A stretch of 64,000 bases of DNA from Pseudomonadota bacterium (lineage in GTDB: Bacteria > Pseudomonadota > Alphaproteobacteria > Rhizobiales > Rhizobiaceae), in contig JAEYRU010000231.1 in the NCBI GenBank assembly GCA_023435335.1, positions 11,762 to 75,761 on the forward strand, written 5' to 3'. The translations under genes and the position numbers were made by a program. The stretch's first letter is position 1; each line of letters starts with the position of its first letter. This document shows positions 1-7,676 of this stretch, piece by piece. Under the pieces are notes generated by a model. The model did no database searches and was not told the origin of the DNA. It saw only the letters and a list, made by a program, of their open reading frames with translations.

Positions 1-855
1 CATGTGGTGACAGACGCGACCTCCGCCTTCAACCGCGAGAAGATCGTGAGAGCCATGGTCGGCCGCACGCTGACCGACGAGCTCTACGGCTCGCATCAGG
101 ACGGGACGGTGCGGCCCGCCGGGGACAAGGTGCTGAGCGTGCAGAACCTCTCCATGGGCAGCATCGTGCGCAACACGTCCTTCTCGGTCTTCGCGGGCCA
201 GATTACCGGCGTGTTCGGGCTGATAGGGTCGGGGCGCACGGAGGCAGCGAAGGTGGTTGCCGGCATTCTCAAGCGCGACCTTTTCCATGGCGGGCAGGTG
301 CGGCTCAACGGACGGTCGGTGCGCTACCGGGTGCCGCGCCCGGCCGTGCGCGACGGCGTCATCTATGTGACGGAGGACCGCAAGGTTGAAGGGTTCTTCG
401 AAACGATGTCGATCGCCGAGAACATCCATCTGGCCGCGCTGGCCGGCGGGCAGACCAAGTCCGCGACGGTCAGCATGAGAGAGATGCGCGCGATGGCGAA
501 GGAATGGATCGCCGCGCTGAACGTCAGAGCCATCAACTCGGACGCGCGTGTCGTCGAGCTGTCCGGCGGCAACCAGCAGAAGGTGGTCGTCGCCAAGGCT
601 CTGGTGCAGAAGCCGAAGCTCGTCATATTCGACGAGCCGACGCGCGGCGTGGACGTGGGCGCCATCGCCGAGATCCACCAGCTGATCAACCGGCTGGCGG
701 ACGAGGGCATCGCGGTCATGGTGATTTCCTCCTACCTGCCGGAAATCCTTCAGCTTTCCGACCGGATACTGGTGTGCCGCCAAGGCCGGATCGTCGAGGA
801 GTTCGAAGGGCATCAGGCTGACGAAGAGACCATCATGTACGCCGCGGTTCACTGA
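1..855 (+). CDS. RbsA/MglA-type ABC importer ATPase, C-terminal part (5' end outside window)
   Basis: This is the second ATPase domain of a two-domain sugar-type ABC import ATPase; such proteins are usually about 500 residues, so roughly the first half lies upstream of the window. Counting from the first in-window start codon at position 4, a degenerate Walker A (GLIGSGRTE) is near residues 72-80. The signature LSGGNQQK is near 186-193 and the Walker B/D-loop DEPTRGVDVG near 210-219. The degenerate P-loop is typical of the second domain in the RbsA/MglA/XylG family. The protein would energise import through a permease not seen here. Its TGA overlaps the ATG of the next gene (TGATG), so the transporter is translationally coupled to an acyl-CoA synthetase. 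This hints that the substrate may be an acid rather than a sugar (inference). Confidence 0.93.
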   Translation, partial: HVVTDATSAFNREKIVRAMVGRTLTDELYGSHQDGTVRPAGDKVLSVQNLSMGSIVRNTSFSVFAGQITGVFGLIGSGRTEAAKVVAGILKRDLFHGGQVRLNGRSVRYRVPRPAVRDGVIYVTEDRKVEGFFETMSIAENIHLAALAGGQTKSATVSMREMRAMAKEWIAALNVRAINSDARVVELSGGNQQKVVVAKALVQKPKLVIFDEPTRGVDVGAIAEIHQLINRLADEGIAVMVISSYLPEILQLSDRILVCRQGRIVEEFEGHQADEETIMYAAVH

Positions 856-2732
856 TGGCGCGGGTGCTCAAAACGACTCGTCCGGTCATGGACGTGCGGA
901 CCATCGAGGACATCGCCGCCATCGAGAGCCGTCCCTATGACGAGTTGGTGACGGCTCACAATCTCTACGACCTGCTCCTGGCGACCGCGGCGCACGTGGG
1001 CCAGCAGAAGGCGGTCACGGTGCTGCGTTCGCCGGAGCCGGGCGACATTGGCGTATCGCTGACGCATGCGGAGCTGCTGGCCGAGGTCACGCGCGCCGCA
1101 AACCTGTTTAGCGCGCTCGGCCTTGCCCCGGGCAGCGGGGTCGCCGCCTTCCTGTCGCCGACGCTGCCGGAGGTTCCGGCCCTGTTGCTCGGGGCGCAGG
1201 TGGCCGGCGTTGCCAGCTCCCTGAACTACCTGCTCACGCGCGACGCGATACTGGACCTTCTCGATGCCGAGAAGGCGACAATCCTCGTTGTGCCTGCCCG
1301 CGAGATCGACGAGACCTGCTGGGCGAAGGCGGAAGGGGCGCTGGCGCAAGTGCCCTCGCTCAAAGACGTGCTGGTGATCGGGGGCGAAGGCCCCTTGCCT
1401 GACGGATACCGACGGCTGGACGCGGCACTGGAGCGCTGCCGGCCGGACAGGCTGGATTTCGAACCGACGGTCAACCGTGACGCGATCTGCGCCCTGTTCC
1501 ACACGGGCGGCACGACCGGACGCCCGAAACTCGTCCAGCTGACGCATGGCAACCAGATCCATGCCGCATTCGGCTTCGCACAGGTGTTCGCCTACGACGA
1601 GCGCGACACCGTCATCAACGGGTTTCCGTTCTTCCACGTAGGCGGGACCATCACGGTCGGACTGTCCGTGATCGCAGCCGGCGGCCACATAGTGGTTCCG
1701 TCGCCGTATGGGTTGCGCTCTCCGGAGGCGGTGGCGAGGCACTGGGACCTGGTCAGGCATTTCCGCGCGACCGTGGTCGGCGGGGTGCCCACTTCCATCG
1801 CGGCGCTGACGAACAGCTGGAAGCCTGGCAACGACGTCTCCTGCGTGAGGATGGCGGCGACCGGGGGCGCCGTGCTGCCCAAGGAGATCGGCGCACGCTT
1901 CGAGGCGGCGACGGGCATCCGCCTCTACGAGACCTACGGGATGACGGAGACGGCGGCGGCCATCGCCTTCAATCCCGGCCGGGGCACCCCGGTCGCCGGC
2001 AGCGTCGGCTTCCGTGCGCCGTACTCACAGACGCGGATCGTGCGTATCGGTGCGTCCGAGATCGAGCTTTGCGGCGCCGGCGAGACCGGGCTCGTGCAGG
2101 TGCGCGGACCCCAGGTCTTTCCTGGTTACGTCGACACTGCCCATAATGCCGGGACGCTCGCCGCCGACGGCTGGCTGACCACCGGCGACCTCGGCTATCT
2201 GACGGAGGACGAGCGGCTGGTGCTCACCGGTCGCGAGAAGGACCTGATCATCCGCAGCGGCCACAACATCGATCCGGCGGCGATCGAGGATGTCGCCAAC
2301 CAGTATCCGGGCGTGCAGATCAGCGCCGCGGTCGGCATGCCGGACCAGTATGCCGGAGAAGTGCCTGCGCTGTTCGTGGTGCCCGCGGCCGGCGCCTCGA
2401 TCGACATCGCGGCGTTAAGTGCGTGGATGGAGGCGAATATCCACGAACCGCCGGCGCGGCCGCGCAGCGTGCTCGTGATCGACGCCCTGCCGGTCACCGC
2501 GGTGGGCAAGATATTCAAGCCGACGCTGCGCGACCTGGCGATCGAGGAGAAGGTGCGGCTCGAGGCCGTTCGCATCTGCGGCCCCCAGGTTGACGTGAGT
2601 TCGGCCGTCTCGACCGACGCCAACAAGCGCACGCGGGTCGACGTGAAGGTGAGGGGCGCCAGCGCTGCCCAAGCCGCCGAGCTCGACGCGGCGCTCGGAC
2701 CGCTGCCGCAATCCTATCATGTCGAAGGCTGA
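855..2732 (+). CDS. AMP-forming acyl-CoA synthetase
   Basis: This is a 625-residue member of the ANL (adenylate-forming) superfamily. It activates a carboxylic acid with ATP to an acyl-adenylate and transfers it to CoA. Visible motifs are the P-loop HTGGTTGRPK (residues 216-225), YGMTE (361-365), the TGD of motif A8 (443-445), the hinge region around GREKDL (459-464), and the C-terminal catalytic lysine in AVGKIFK (Lys552). About 70 residues follow the catalytic lysine, longer than in minimal members. The start ATG overlaps the stop of the upstream ABC ATPase by one base. A crotonase follows after three bases, so the three genes form one operon. The substrate cannot be read from the sequence; an aromatic, branched or medium-chain acid is possible. 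Confidence 0.93.
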   Translation: MARVLKTTRPVMDVRTIEDIAAIESRPYDELVTAHNLYDLLLATAAHVGQQKAVTVLRSPEPGDIGVSLTHAELLAEVTRAANLFSALGLAPGSGVAAFLSPTLPEVPALLLGAQVAGVASSLNYLLTRDAILDLLDAEKATILVVPAREIDETCWAKAEGALAQVPSLKDVLVIGGEGPLPDGYRRLDAALERCRPDRLDFEPTVNRDAICALFHTGGTTGRPKLVQLTHGNQIHAAFGFAQVFAYDERDTVINGFPFFHVGGTITVGLSVIAAGGHIVVPSPYGLRSPEAVARHWDLVRHFRATVVGGVPTSIAALTNSWKPGNDVSCVRMAATGGAVLPKEIGARFEAATGIRLYETYGMTETAAAIAFNPGRGTPVAGSVGFRAPYSQTRIVRIGASEIELCGAGETGLVQVRGPQVFPGYVDTAHNAGTLAADGWLTTGDLGYLTEDERLVLTGREKDLIIRSGHNIDPAAIEDVANQYPGVQISAAVGMPDQYAGEVPALFVVPAAGASIDIAALSAWMEANIHEPPARPRSVLVIDALPVTAVGKIFKPTLRDLAIEEKVRLEAVRICGPQVDVSSAVSTDANKRTRVDVKVRGASAAQAAELDAALGPLPQSYHVEG

Positions 2733-2735
2733 ACC

Positions 2736-3518
2736 ATGGACGAAGAACCAGTCCTACTCTCCTTCGGCGACGGGATCGCCATCATCACTCTGAACCGGCC
2801 GGAGAGCCTGAACGCCGCCTCGGAGGCGATGATGCAGGCCCTGGAGCGGCAGGTGAGGGCGGCGGCGCAACTGCCCGGCCTGCGGGTGGCGATCCTGACC
2901 GCGGCGGGGCGGGCATTCTGCGCGGGCGGAGATCTGCTGGAGTTCGAGTGGTCGCTCGCTGCGGGCGGCACGAAGCTGATCGACACCATGCGCTACAACC
3001 AGGACGTCATCCAGATGGTGGAGGACATGGCCGTGCCCGTGATCGCGGCGGTCAACGGCGTCGCTGTGGCGGGCGGACTGGAACTGATGCTCGCCTGCGA
3101 CATCATCCTGGCCGCCGAGGAAGCGTCGATCGGCGATGGCCATTCCAGGTACGGCGTCGTGCCTACCGGTGGCGCGACGGTGCGGCTGATCGAGCGCATC
3201 GGCCGCTCGCGGGCGTCGGAGCTGTTCTATACTGCCCGCTTGGTCGAAGCGCGCACGCTGGCTCAATGGGGCCTGGTGAATGAGGTCGTCCCGAAGGCAA
3301 GGCTCATGGAGCGTTCAATGGAACTGGCGCTTGAAATCTGCCGACGCAGCCCGGAGACGAACCGCCACATCAAGTCACTGACGGCCAACGCGACGCAGGC
3401 GGAAGCACGCGCCGCACAGATCCGCGCCGAGCTCCGCCATTTCGAGCAGCACATGGGCGGCGGCGACCTGGCCGCAGGCCTGGCGGCCTTTCGCACCAAG
3501 CAGACACCGGATTTCTAG
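2736..3518 (+). CDS. Enoyl-CoA hydratase/isomerase (crotonase) family protein with altered active site
   Basis: This 260-residue crotonase-fold protein is the third gene of the operon, three bases after the acyl-CoA synthetase. It has the oxyanion-hole segment AFCAGGDL (residues 60-67) and the second glycine-rich segment NGVAVAGGLELMLACD (107-122). The glutamate in GGLEL (Glu116) matches the first catalytic Glu of rat mitochondrial hydratase (Glu144). The position of the second catalytic Glu (Glu164) is His136, in the sequence GDGHSRYG. It may therefore catalyse a different crotonase reaction (isomerisation, hydrolysis or lyase chemistry) on the CoA thioester made by its neighbour. Family membership is secure; the reaction is not. 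Confidence 0.9.
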   Translation: MDEEPVLLSFGDGIAIITLNRPESLNAASEAMMQALERQVRAAAQLPGLRVAILTAAGRAFCAGGDLLEFEWSLAAGGTKLIDTMRYNQDVIQMVEDMAVPVIAAVNGVAVAGGLELMLACDIILAAEEASIGDGHSRYGVVPTGGATVRLIERIGRSRASELFYTARLVEARTLAQWGLVNEVVPKARLMERSMELALEICRRSPETNRHIKSLTANATQAEARAAQIRAELRHFEQHMGGGDLAAGLAAFRTKQTPDF

Positions 3519-3671
3519 AGTGCGGACAATATTCGCGTCGCATGGCTGCATTGATTCACTCGCGCCGGCATCGAGCCACTGTGCACAAGGGGAACCACGC
3601 CCTTCCCTAAGGATATCGACTAAAGTCTAAATCTCTGCTTCCATGCGCCCGTCCATCGAGGAGGGAATCAC

Positions 3672-3926
3672 ATGGGTATCGAAAGCATTGTCGTCTTCAT
3701 CATCGTGGGTGCCGTCGCCGGGTGGCTGGCGGGGCTGATCGTCAAGGGGGTCGGCTTTGGCCTGCTCGGCAATATCGTCGTGGGCATCGTCGGCGCGTTC
3801 ATCGCCGGCCTGGTATTCCCGGCAGTAGGTATCTCGCTGGGGCAGGGGGTCATGGCAGCGATCATCCATTCGACCATCGGCGCGGTCATACTCCTGGTGC
3901 TGATCGGGCTGGTGAAACGGGCCTAG
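3672..3926 (+). CDS. GlsB/YeaQ/YmgE family small membrane protein
   Basis: This 84-residue, very hydrophobic protein has three predicted membrane segments (about residues 4-22, 27-50 and 58-80) rich in Gly, Ile and Val, with GxxxG-like spacing. That is the layout of the transglycosylase-associated (GlsB/YeaQ/YmgE) family, linked to general stress responses in other bacteria. The start ATG follows GAGGAGGGAATCAC, a strong ribosome binding site. A 150-bp non-coding stretch separates it from the upstream crotonase gene, and a long perfect hairpin begins 18 bp after its stop. Its biochemical role in the membrane is not established. Confidence 0.85.
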   Translation: MGIESIVVFIIVGAVAGWLAGLIVKGVGFGLLGNIVVGIVGAFIAGLVFPAVGISLGQGVMAAIIHSTIGAVILLVLIGLVKRA

Positions 3927-3944
3927 AGCCCATTCAAACCCGCG

Positions 3945-3982
3945 CTGCGGCGGGTGTTGATCCAGATCAACACCCGCCGCAG
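3945..3982 (+). repeat. Perfect 18-bp inverted repeat (hairpin) after the GlsB-type gene
   Basis: The arms at 3945-3962 and 3965-3982 are exact reverse complements with only two bases between them; a real RNA loop would open two or three pairs. No run of T follows, so it is not a classical intrinsic terminator. It could end or stabilise the upstream transcript, act as a protein-binding palindrome, or form the first helix of the leader of the 34-residue gene downstream. Confidence 0.8.
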
Positions 3983-3987
3983 TGCTG

Positions 3988-4017
3988 CCTCCAATGATGA
4001 CCCGTCATCAATGGAGG
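3988..4017 (+). promoter_or_regulatory. Hairpin sequestering the ribosome binding site of the 34-residue gene
   Basis: The segments 3988-4001 and 4004-4017 pair at 13 of 14 positions; the single mismatch is A3994/A4011. The 5' arm contains CCTCC, which pairs exactly with GGAGG at 4013-4017, the Shine-Dalgarno of the ATG at 4025 (spacing 7). Folded, this helix would hide the ribosome binding site. That fits translational control by temperature, a small RNA, a protein or ribosome traffic; control itself is inferred. Confidence 0.6.
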
Positions 4018-4024
4018 GAATCCC

Positions 4025-4129
4025 ATGCCGACCGATATCGCATTTGTAGTCACTGGCATTGCCGTGGCCTTCGTCTTCTTTGCCGGGATGCTGCTATTCG
4101 CCGACATCACGTGGAAGCCCCGGAAATAG
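4025..4129 (+). CDS. 34-residue single-pass membrane peptide
   Basis: This short reading frame begins at an ATG seven bases after a strong GGAGG Shine-Dalgarno. It encodes MPTDIAFVVTGIAVAF, then a continued hydrophobic stretch to about residue 26, and a short polar/basic tail (DITWKPRK). The layout is one transmembrane helix with the N-terminus likely outside and a positive C-terminus inside. I do not recognise a named family. The ribosome binding site, the clean membrane-peptide composition and the paired hairpins upstream argue that it is real. It lies between a small stress-type membrane protein and the convergent TRAP operon. Confidence 0.65.
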   Translation: MPTDIAFVVTGIAVAFVFFAGMLLFADITWKPRK

Positions 4130-4180
4130 CGGAGCCCTACGTCGCGGCCACCCGCCGACTACTCCAGACCGACCTGACGT

Positions 4181-4199
4181 GGCGGCCGTCCTGGCCGCC
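4181..4199. terminator. Hairpin between the 34-residue gene and the convergent TRAP operon
   Basis: A 7-bp perfect GC stem (4181-4187 with 4193-4199) and a 5-base loop lie just past the stop codons of convergent genes. There is no T run on either strand, so termination efficiency is uncertain; it could serve both directions. Confidence 0.45.
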
Positions 4200-4205
4200 C
4201 TGTCA

Positions 4206-6389
4206 TCAGTCCGCGCCGCGCGCGATCATCCCCGGGGAGGCGAGGCGCCGCTGGTAGAGGAACACCCCGAGCCCGATGCCAAATCCGGCGATGTCGGACA
4301 GCCAGCCGCCCTTGATCATGGCGAGTGCGCCAACAAGCAGGATCAGTCGCAGCACCACGTTGATCGGCCCGAAGAACCACGCCTGCACGGCCGCAGCCAA
4401 CAGGTAGATGCCGACGCCCGCCGTCACGAACACGTGCAGGATGTCCGTCCAATCGCCCTGCATGAGCAGCGCTTGCGAGTAGAAGAACATGAACGGCACC
4501 ACAAAGGCGGCGAGGCCGAACTTGAAGCTCTCCACCGAGGTGCGCATCGGATCTGAACCCGCCAGCGCGGCTCCTGCATAGGCCGCCAGCGCGACCGGCG
4601 GCGTGATTGCCGACATCACCGCGTAGTAGAACACGAAGAAATGCGCGGTCAGCACCGGTATGCCGAGCGCCACCAGTCCGGGCGCGACCACCGCGGCGGC
4701 CACCGCGTAGGCGGCGGTCGTCGGCATGCCCATGCCCAAGATGATCGAAATGCACATCGCGAAGAAGAGGGCCAGCAACTGGTTCTGCTCGGCAATCGTC
4801 AGCAGCAGGGTCGAGAAGCGCGCGCCTACGCCTGTCAGCGCGATGACGCCTACGATGATGCCGGCGGCCGCGCAGACGGCGACGAGTTGGAGGGACATGC
4901 GCGCGGCGAGGTCCAGCGCCTTGCCGAACGCCACGGGTCCCATGCGGTTGGGCGTCAGCCAACTCACCACAGCCGCGGATATCATCGCCAGCGTGCCGGC
5001 GCGGATGACCGAGTAGCCCGCGAACAGCGCGTAGATCAGGATGATGATGGGTATGAAGAGGTAGACCTGTTTCAGCAGTTCCTTGAATACCGGCAATTCC
5101 TCCTTCGGCAGCCCCTTCATGCCCAGCCGCGTCGCCTGCAGGTCGACCATGAAATAGACCGAGGCGAAATAGAGGATCGATGGGATGATCGCTGCAATGA
5201 CGATGTCGGTGTACGGGATGCCGGTCACCTCGGCCATGATGAAGGCGCCGGCGCCCATGATCGGCGGCATGATCTGCCCGCCGGAGGAGGCGGCAGCTTC
5301 GATCGCGCCGGCGCTCCGCTTTGGATAGCCGACCTTCTTCATCAGGGGGATGGTGAGCGAGCCGGTAGAGACGACATTGCCGGCCGAGGTGCCGTTGATC
5401 ATGCCCATCAGGCCGGAGGCGAAGACGGCCACCTTGGCCGGCCCGCCGCGCGCCCGGCCGGCCGCCGCGAAAGCGAAATTGACGAAATAGTCGCCGACCT
5501 TCGAGGCCTGAAGGAAAGCGGCGAAGGTGATGAACAGGATGATGTAGGTGGATGACACCGCGATCGGGTCGCCGAGAACGCCCTGGTCGGTGAAGAGATA
5601 GGTAAAGAAACGCCGAGCATCGTAGCCTCGATGCGTCAGGAAGCCCGGCAGGTACGGTCCGACGAAGGAGTAGGCGATGAAGATGCCCGCGATCGCCACC
5701 AGCGCCAGGCCAGCCACCCGCCGCGTTACCTCGAGAATGAGGATGATGCCGGTGAGGGCGGCGTAGAAATCGCCGGGCTGGGCAAGCGCCGTCCCTGCGC
5801 GCAGCCTTATGGGGCCGACGTTGAAAAGTATGTAACCGAGGACGGCGATCGCCGCGATGCCGAGCAGCCAGTCGTTCCATGGCACGCGACCGGGATCGCG
5901 CATGGGAAAGAACCAGCCGGCGAAGACCGCCGCCAGTGTCCCGACCAGCAGTGGGATGCCGTAGGTTGAAAAGACGAAGCCGGCGGGCAGGGCGATACCC
6001 GCAACCCACCAGCCGCCCCAAGCCCAGGCAATCATGGCTGCGCCGTAGCCGACCCCTGCGACCCCTAGAGCCATCAGCGGCCATTCCAGCGGGTTGCGCG
6101 ACCTGGCGGCTGCGCCTTCGGCGACGAGGTCGCTGGAGGAATAGACGAGAAAACCCAGGAAGAGCCCGCCGCACAGATGCAGCATGCGGTAGGTCCAGGG
6201 TTCAAGCGGGTAAAGGTTCATCACCGCCACATGGAAGGCCGTGTAGATGATGGCCATGGCGGTGATCGCGCGGGCAAGGTTGCCGGCATGAACGCGCTGG
6301 TTCGTGGCCAGCGGCTCGTCGTCGACGCCGCTCGCGATGACCGGCGAACCGCCCGCGGCCGCCGGCGTCCTATCCCCCAGATCCGACAT
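4206..6389 (-). CDS. TRAP transporter fused permease (DctQ-DctM type, TAXI system)
   Basis: This 727-residue polytopic inner-membrane protein is the fused small plus large permease of a TAXI-type TRAP transporter, a secondary importer driven by an ion gradient. The N-terminal part has the four-helix DctQ-like region. The remainder is the DctM-like domain, with conserved segments such as NGTSAGNVVSTG and GGQIMPPIMGAGAFIMAE. The reading frame is open up to 6446, but I chose the ATG at 6389 because GGGAGGAG lies just before it. The binding-protein gene ends 72 bp upstream, so the two form one unit. TAXI systems import glutamate, 2-oxoglutarate or other carboxylates in the few cases studied; the substrate here is unknown. 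Confidence 0.92.
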   Translation of the reverse strand: MSDLGDRTPAAAGGSPVIASGVDDEPLATNQRVHAGNLARAITAMAIIYTAFHVAVMNLYPLEPWTYRMLHLCGGLFLGFLVYSSSDLVAEGAAARSRNPLEWPLMALGVAGVGYGAAMIAWAWGGWWVAGIALPAGFVFSTYGIPLLVGTLAAVFAGWFFPMRDPGRVPWNDWLLGIAAIAVLGYILFNVGPIRLRAGTALAQPGDFYAALTGIILILEVTRRVAGLALVAIAGIFIAYSFVGPYLPGFLTHRGYDARRFFTYLFTDQGVLGDPIAVSSTYIILFITFAAFLQASKVGDYFVNFAFAAAGRARGGPAKVAVFASGLMGMINGTSAGNVVSTGSLTIPLMKKVGYPKRSAGAIEAAASSGGQIMPPIMGAGAFIMAEVTGIPYTDIVIAAIIPSILYFASVYFMVDLQATRLGMKGLPKEELPVFKELLKQVYLFIPIIILIYALFAGYSVIRAGTLAMISAAVVSWLTPNRMGPVAFGKALDLAARMSLQLVAVCAAAGIIVGVIALTGVGARFSTLLLTIAEQNQLLALFFAMCISIILGMGMPTTAAYAVAAAVVAPGLVALGIPVLTAHFFVFYYAVMSAITPPVALAAYAGAALAGSDPMRTSVESFKFGLAAFVVPFMFFYSQALLMQGDWTDILHVFVTAGVGIYLLAAAVQAWFFGPINVVLRLILLVGALAMIKGGWLSDIAGFGIGLGVFLYQRRLASPGMIARGAD

Positions 6390-6461
6390 CGTCTCCTCCC
6401 GTGAAACCGCCGGCAGCGCAGGAGGCGCGGTCTTCCGCGCCTCCACGCTCGTTGATGCGCC

Positions 6462-7439
6462 TTACTGGCCCTTCAGTTCGTCCGGTATGGCGATGCCCTT
6501 TTCCTCGTAGTAGCGCACTGCGCCCGGATGGTACGGAAGGAAGGTGTTCTTGTCGACGTTGTCGGCCACGGTCTCGGCCGCGGTCGCATGGATCGACTTC
6601 ATCTTGTCGTTGTTCTCCATCACCAGCTTGGTGATCTCATAAGCGAGGCTTTCCGGCATGTCGGAATGCGCGACCGCGAAGTTCCACAACGCAACGGTCT
6701 GCTGCGCGTCGGGGAAGCCCTCATAGAGACCGCCCGGCACTTCGAAGCCGGCGAGTTCAGGCCGCTGCGACAAGATTTCCTGCTGCTGCTCGGGCGTGAA
6801 GCCGAAGATGTTCACCGGGTTCTCGGCCGCGATCTGTGCGAAAGCCGCGATCGGCACGCCGGCTGCGAAAGCGAAAGCATCGATCAGGCCGTCCTTCACC
6901 TGGCCAACGGCGTCGTTCGCGCCGGAGAAGCTGACGTCGGGGCTGACACCCGCGATCTCGAAGAAGCGCGGCCAGTAGGTCGCTGCCGTGCCACCGGCGG
7001 GGCCGACAGACACGCGCTTGCCGTCGAGATCGGCCACGTTGGCGATGCCAGACGACTTGAGCGCCACGACCTGGAAGGGCGTCTGGTACATCGGGAACAG
7101 GGCGCGCAGGCTCTTGTGCTCGACGCCCGGCGCAAGCTCGCTGGTTCCCGTCCAGGCCTCATAGGCCGGGCCCATCGTCACGAGGCCGACCTGGTGGTCG
7201 CCGGTCTCGACCAGGGTGGCATTCTGTACCGGGCCGCCGGTCACTTCAGCGGATGCGTTGATGCCCAGTTCGCTGGAGATCAGGCCGGCAAGTCCGGTCC
7301 CATAGATGAAGTAGGTGCCTCCCTGGCTGGCTGTGCCGACCGTCAGGCTGGAGGGCCAGCCCTCACGATCCTGGGCAAAGGCGGGACCGGCAAAGGCGAG
7401 CGCCGCGACGTTTAGCGCGGCAATGGCAAGCATACGCAT
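6462..7439 (-). CDS. TAXI family TRAP transporter substrate-binding protein
   Basis: This 325-residue periplasmic binding protein delivers substrate to the fused TRAP permease encoded just downstream. It starts at the ATG at 7439, preceded by CAGGGAGGAAATCACC; the longer open frame to 7649 has no such site. A Sec signal peptide runs to about residue 22 (cleavage near AFA/Q). The mature N-terminus contains GTASQGGTYFIYGTGLA, the hallmark of the TAXI family, followed by SAEVTGGPVQN. The first gene upstream on the same strand is a DctD-type activator, suggesting control by the adjacent two-component system (inference). No convincing sigma-54 promoter was found in the 237-bp gap. Confidence 0.93.
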   Translation of the reverse strand: MRMLAIAALNVAALAFAGPAFAQDREGWPSSLTVGTASQGGTYFIYGTGLAGLISSELGINASAEVTGGPVQNATLVETGDHQVGLVTMGPAYEAWTGTSELAPGVEHKSLRALFPMYQTPFQVVALKSSGIANVADLDGKRVSVGPAGGTAATYWPRFFEIAGVSPDVSFSGANDAVGQVKDGLIDAFAFAAGVPIAAFAQIAAENPVNIFGFTPEQQQEILSQRPELAGFEVPGGLYEGFPDAQQTVALWNFAVAHSDMPESLAYEITKLVMENNDKMKSIHATAAETVADNVDKNTFLPYHPGAVRYYEEKGIAIPDELKGQ

Positions 7440-7650
7440 GGTGATTTCCTCCCTGCATGCGGAATGACCTCGAGTCGGTCGCAGATCGCACAGACAGCGC
7501 GAACACGACGAACTCACTAGACGTAGTGGCGTCGGGCGGACCGCTTTCAACCGCCGCCGCCAAAAAAGATACAGTGGCAATGCAAATCGCGGCGCAGATG
7601 GGTGGAAAAGGTGACAAATGCCGGTCGATGTGTGTCGGATACTGCACATT

Positions 7651-7669
7651 GCCGGTATCCGCGACCGGC
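7651..7669 (-). terminator. Weak hairpin after dctD
   Basis: A 6-bp stem (7651-7656 with 7664-7669) with a 7-base loop lies 8 bp past the dctD stop on the minus strand. No T run follows, so this may only partly separate dctBD from the TAXI genes. Confidence 0.3.
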
Positions 7670-7676
7670 GGAAGCC

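Noticed and set aside
3591..3625. Possible general-stress (GGAAC-N16/17-CGTT) promoter before the GlsB-type gene
   Set aside because: GGAAC is present at 3591, but no CGTT follows at the required spacing.
4159..6174. 671-codon open frame on the minus strand overlapping the TRAP permease in another frame
   Set aside because: The TRAP frame has the TAXI/TRAP motifs and a ribosome binding site; this one is Arg-rich with none.
7581..7596. Possible sigma-54 promoter before the TAXI binding-protein gene
   Set aside because: On the minus strand it reads TGCGCCG-N4-TTGCA; the invariant second G of the -24 box is missing and only 4 of 7 bases of that box fit.
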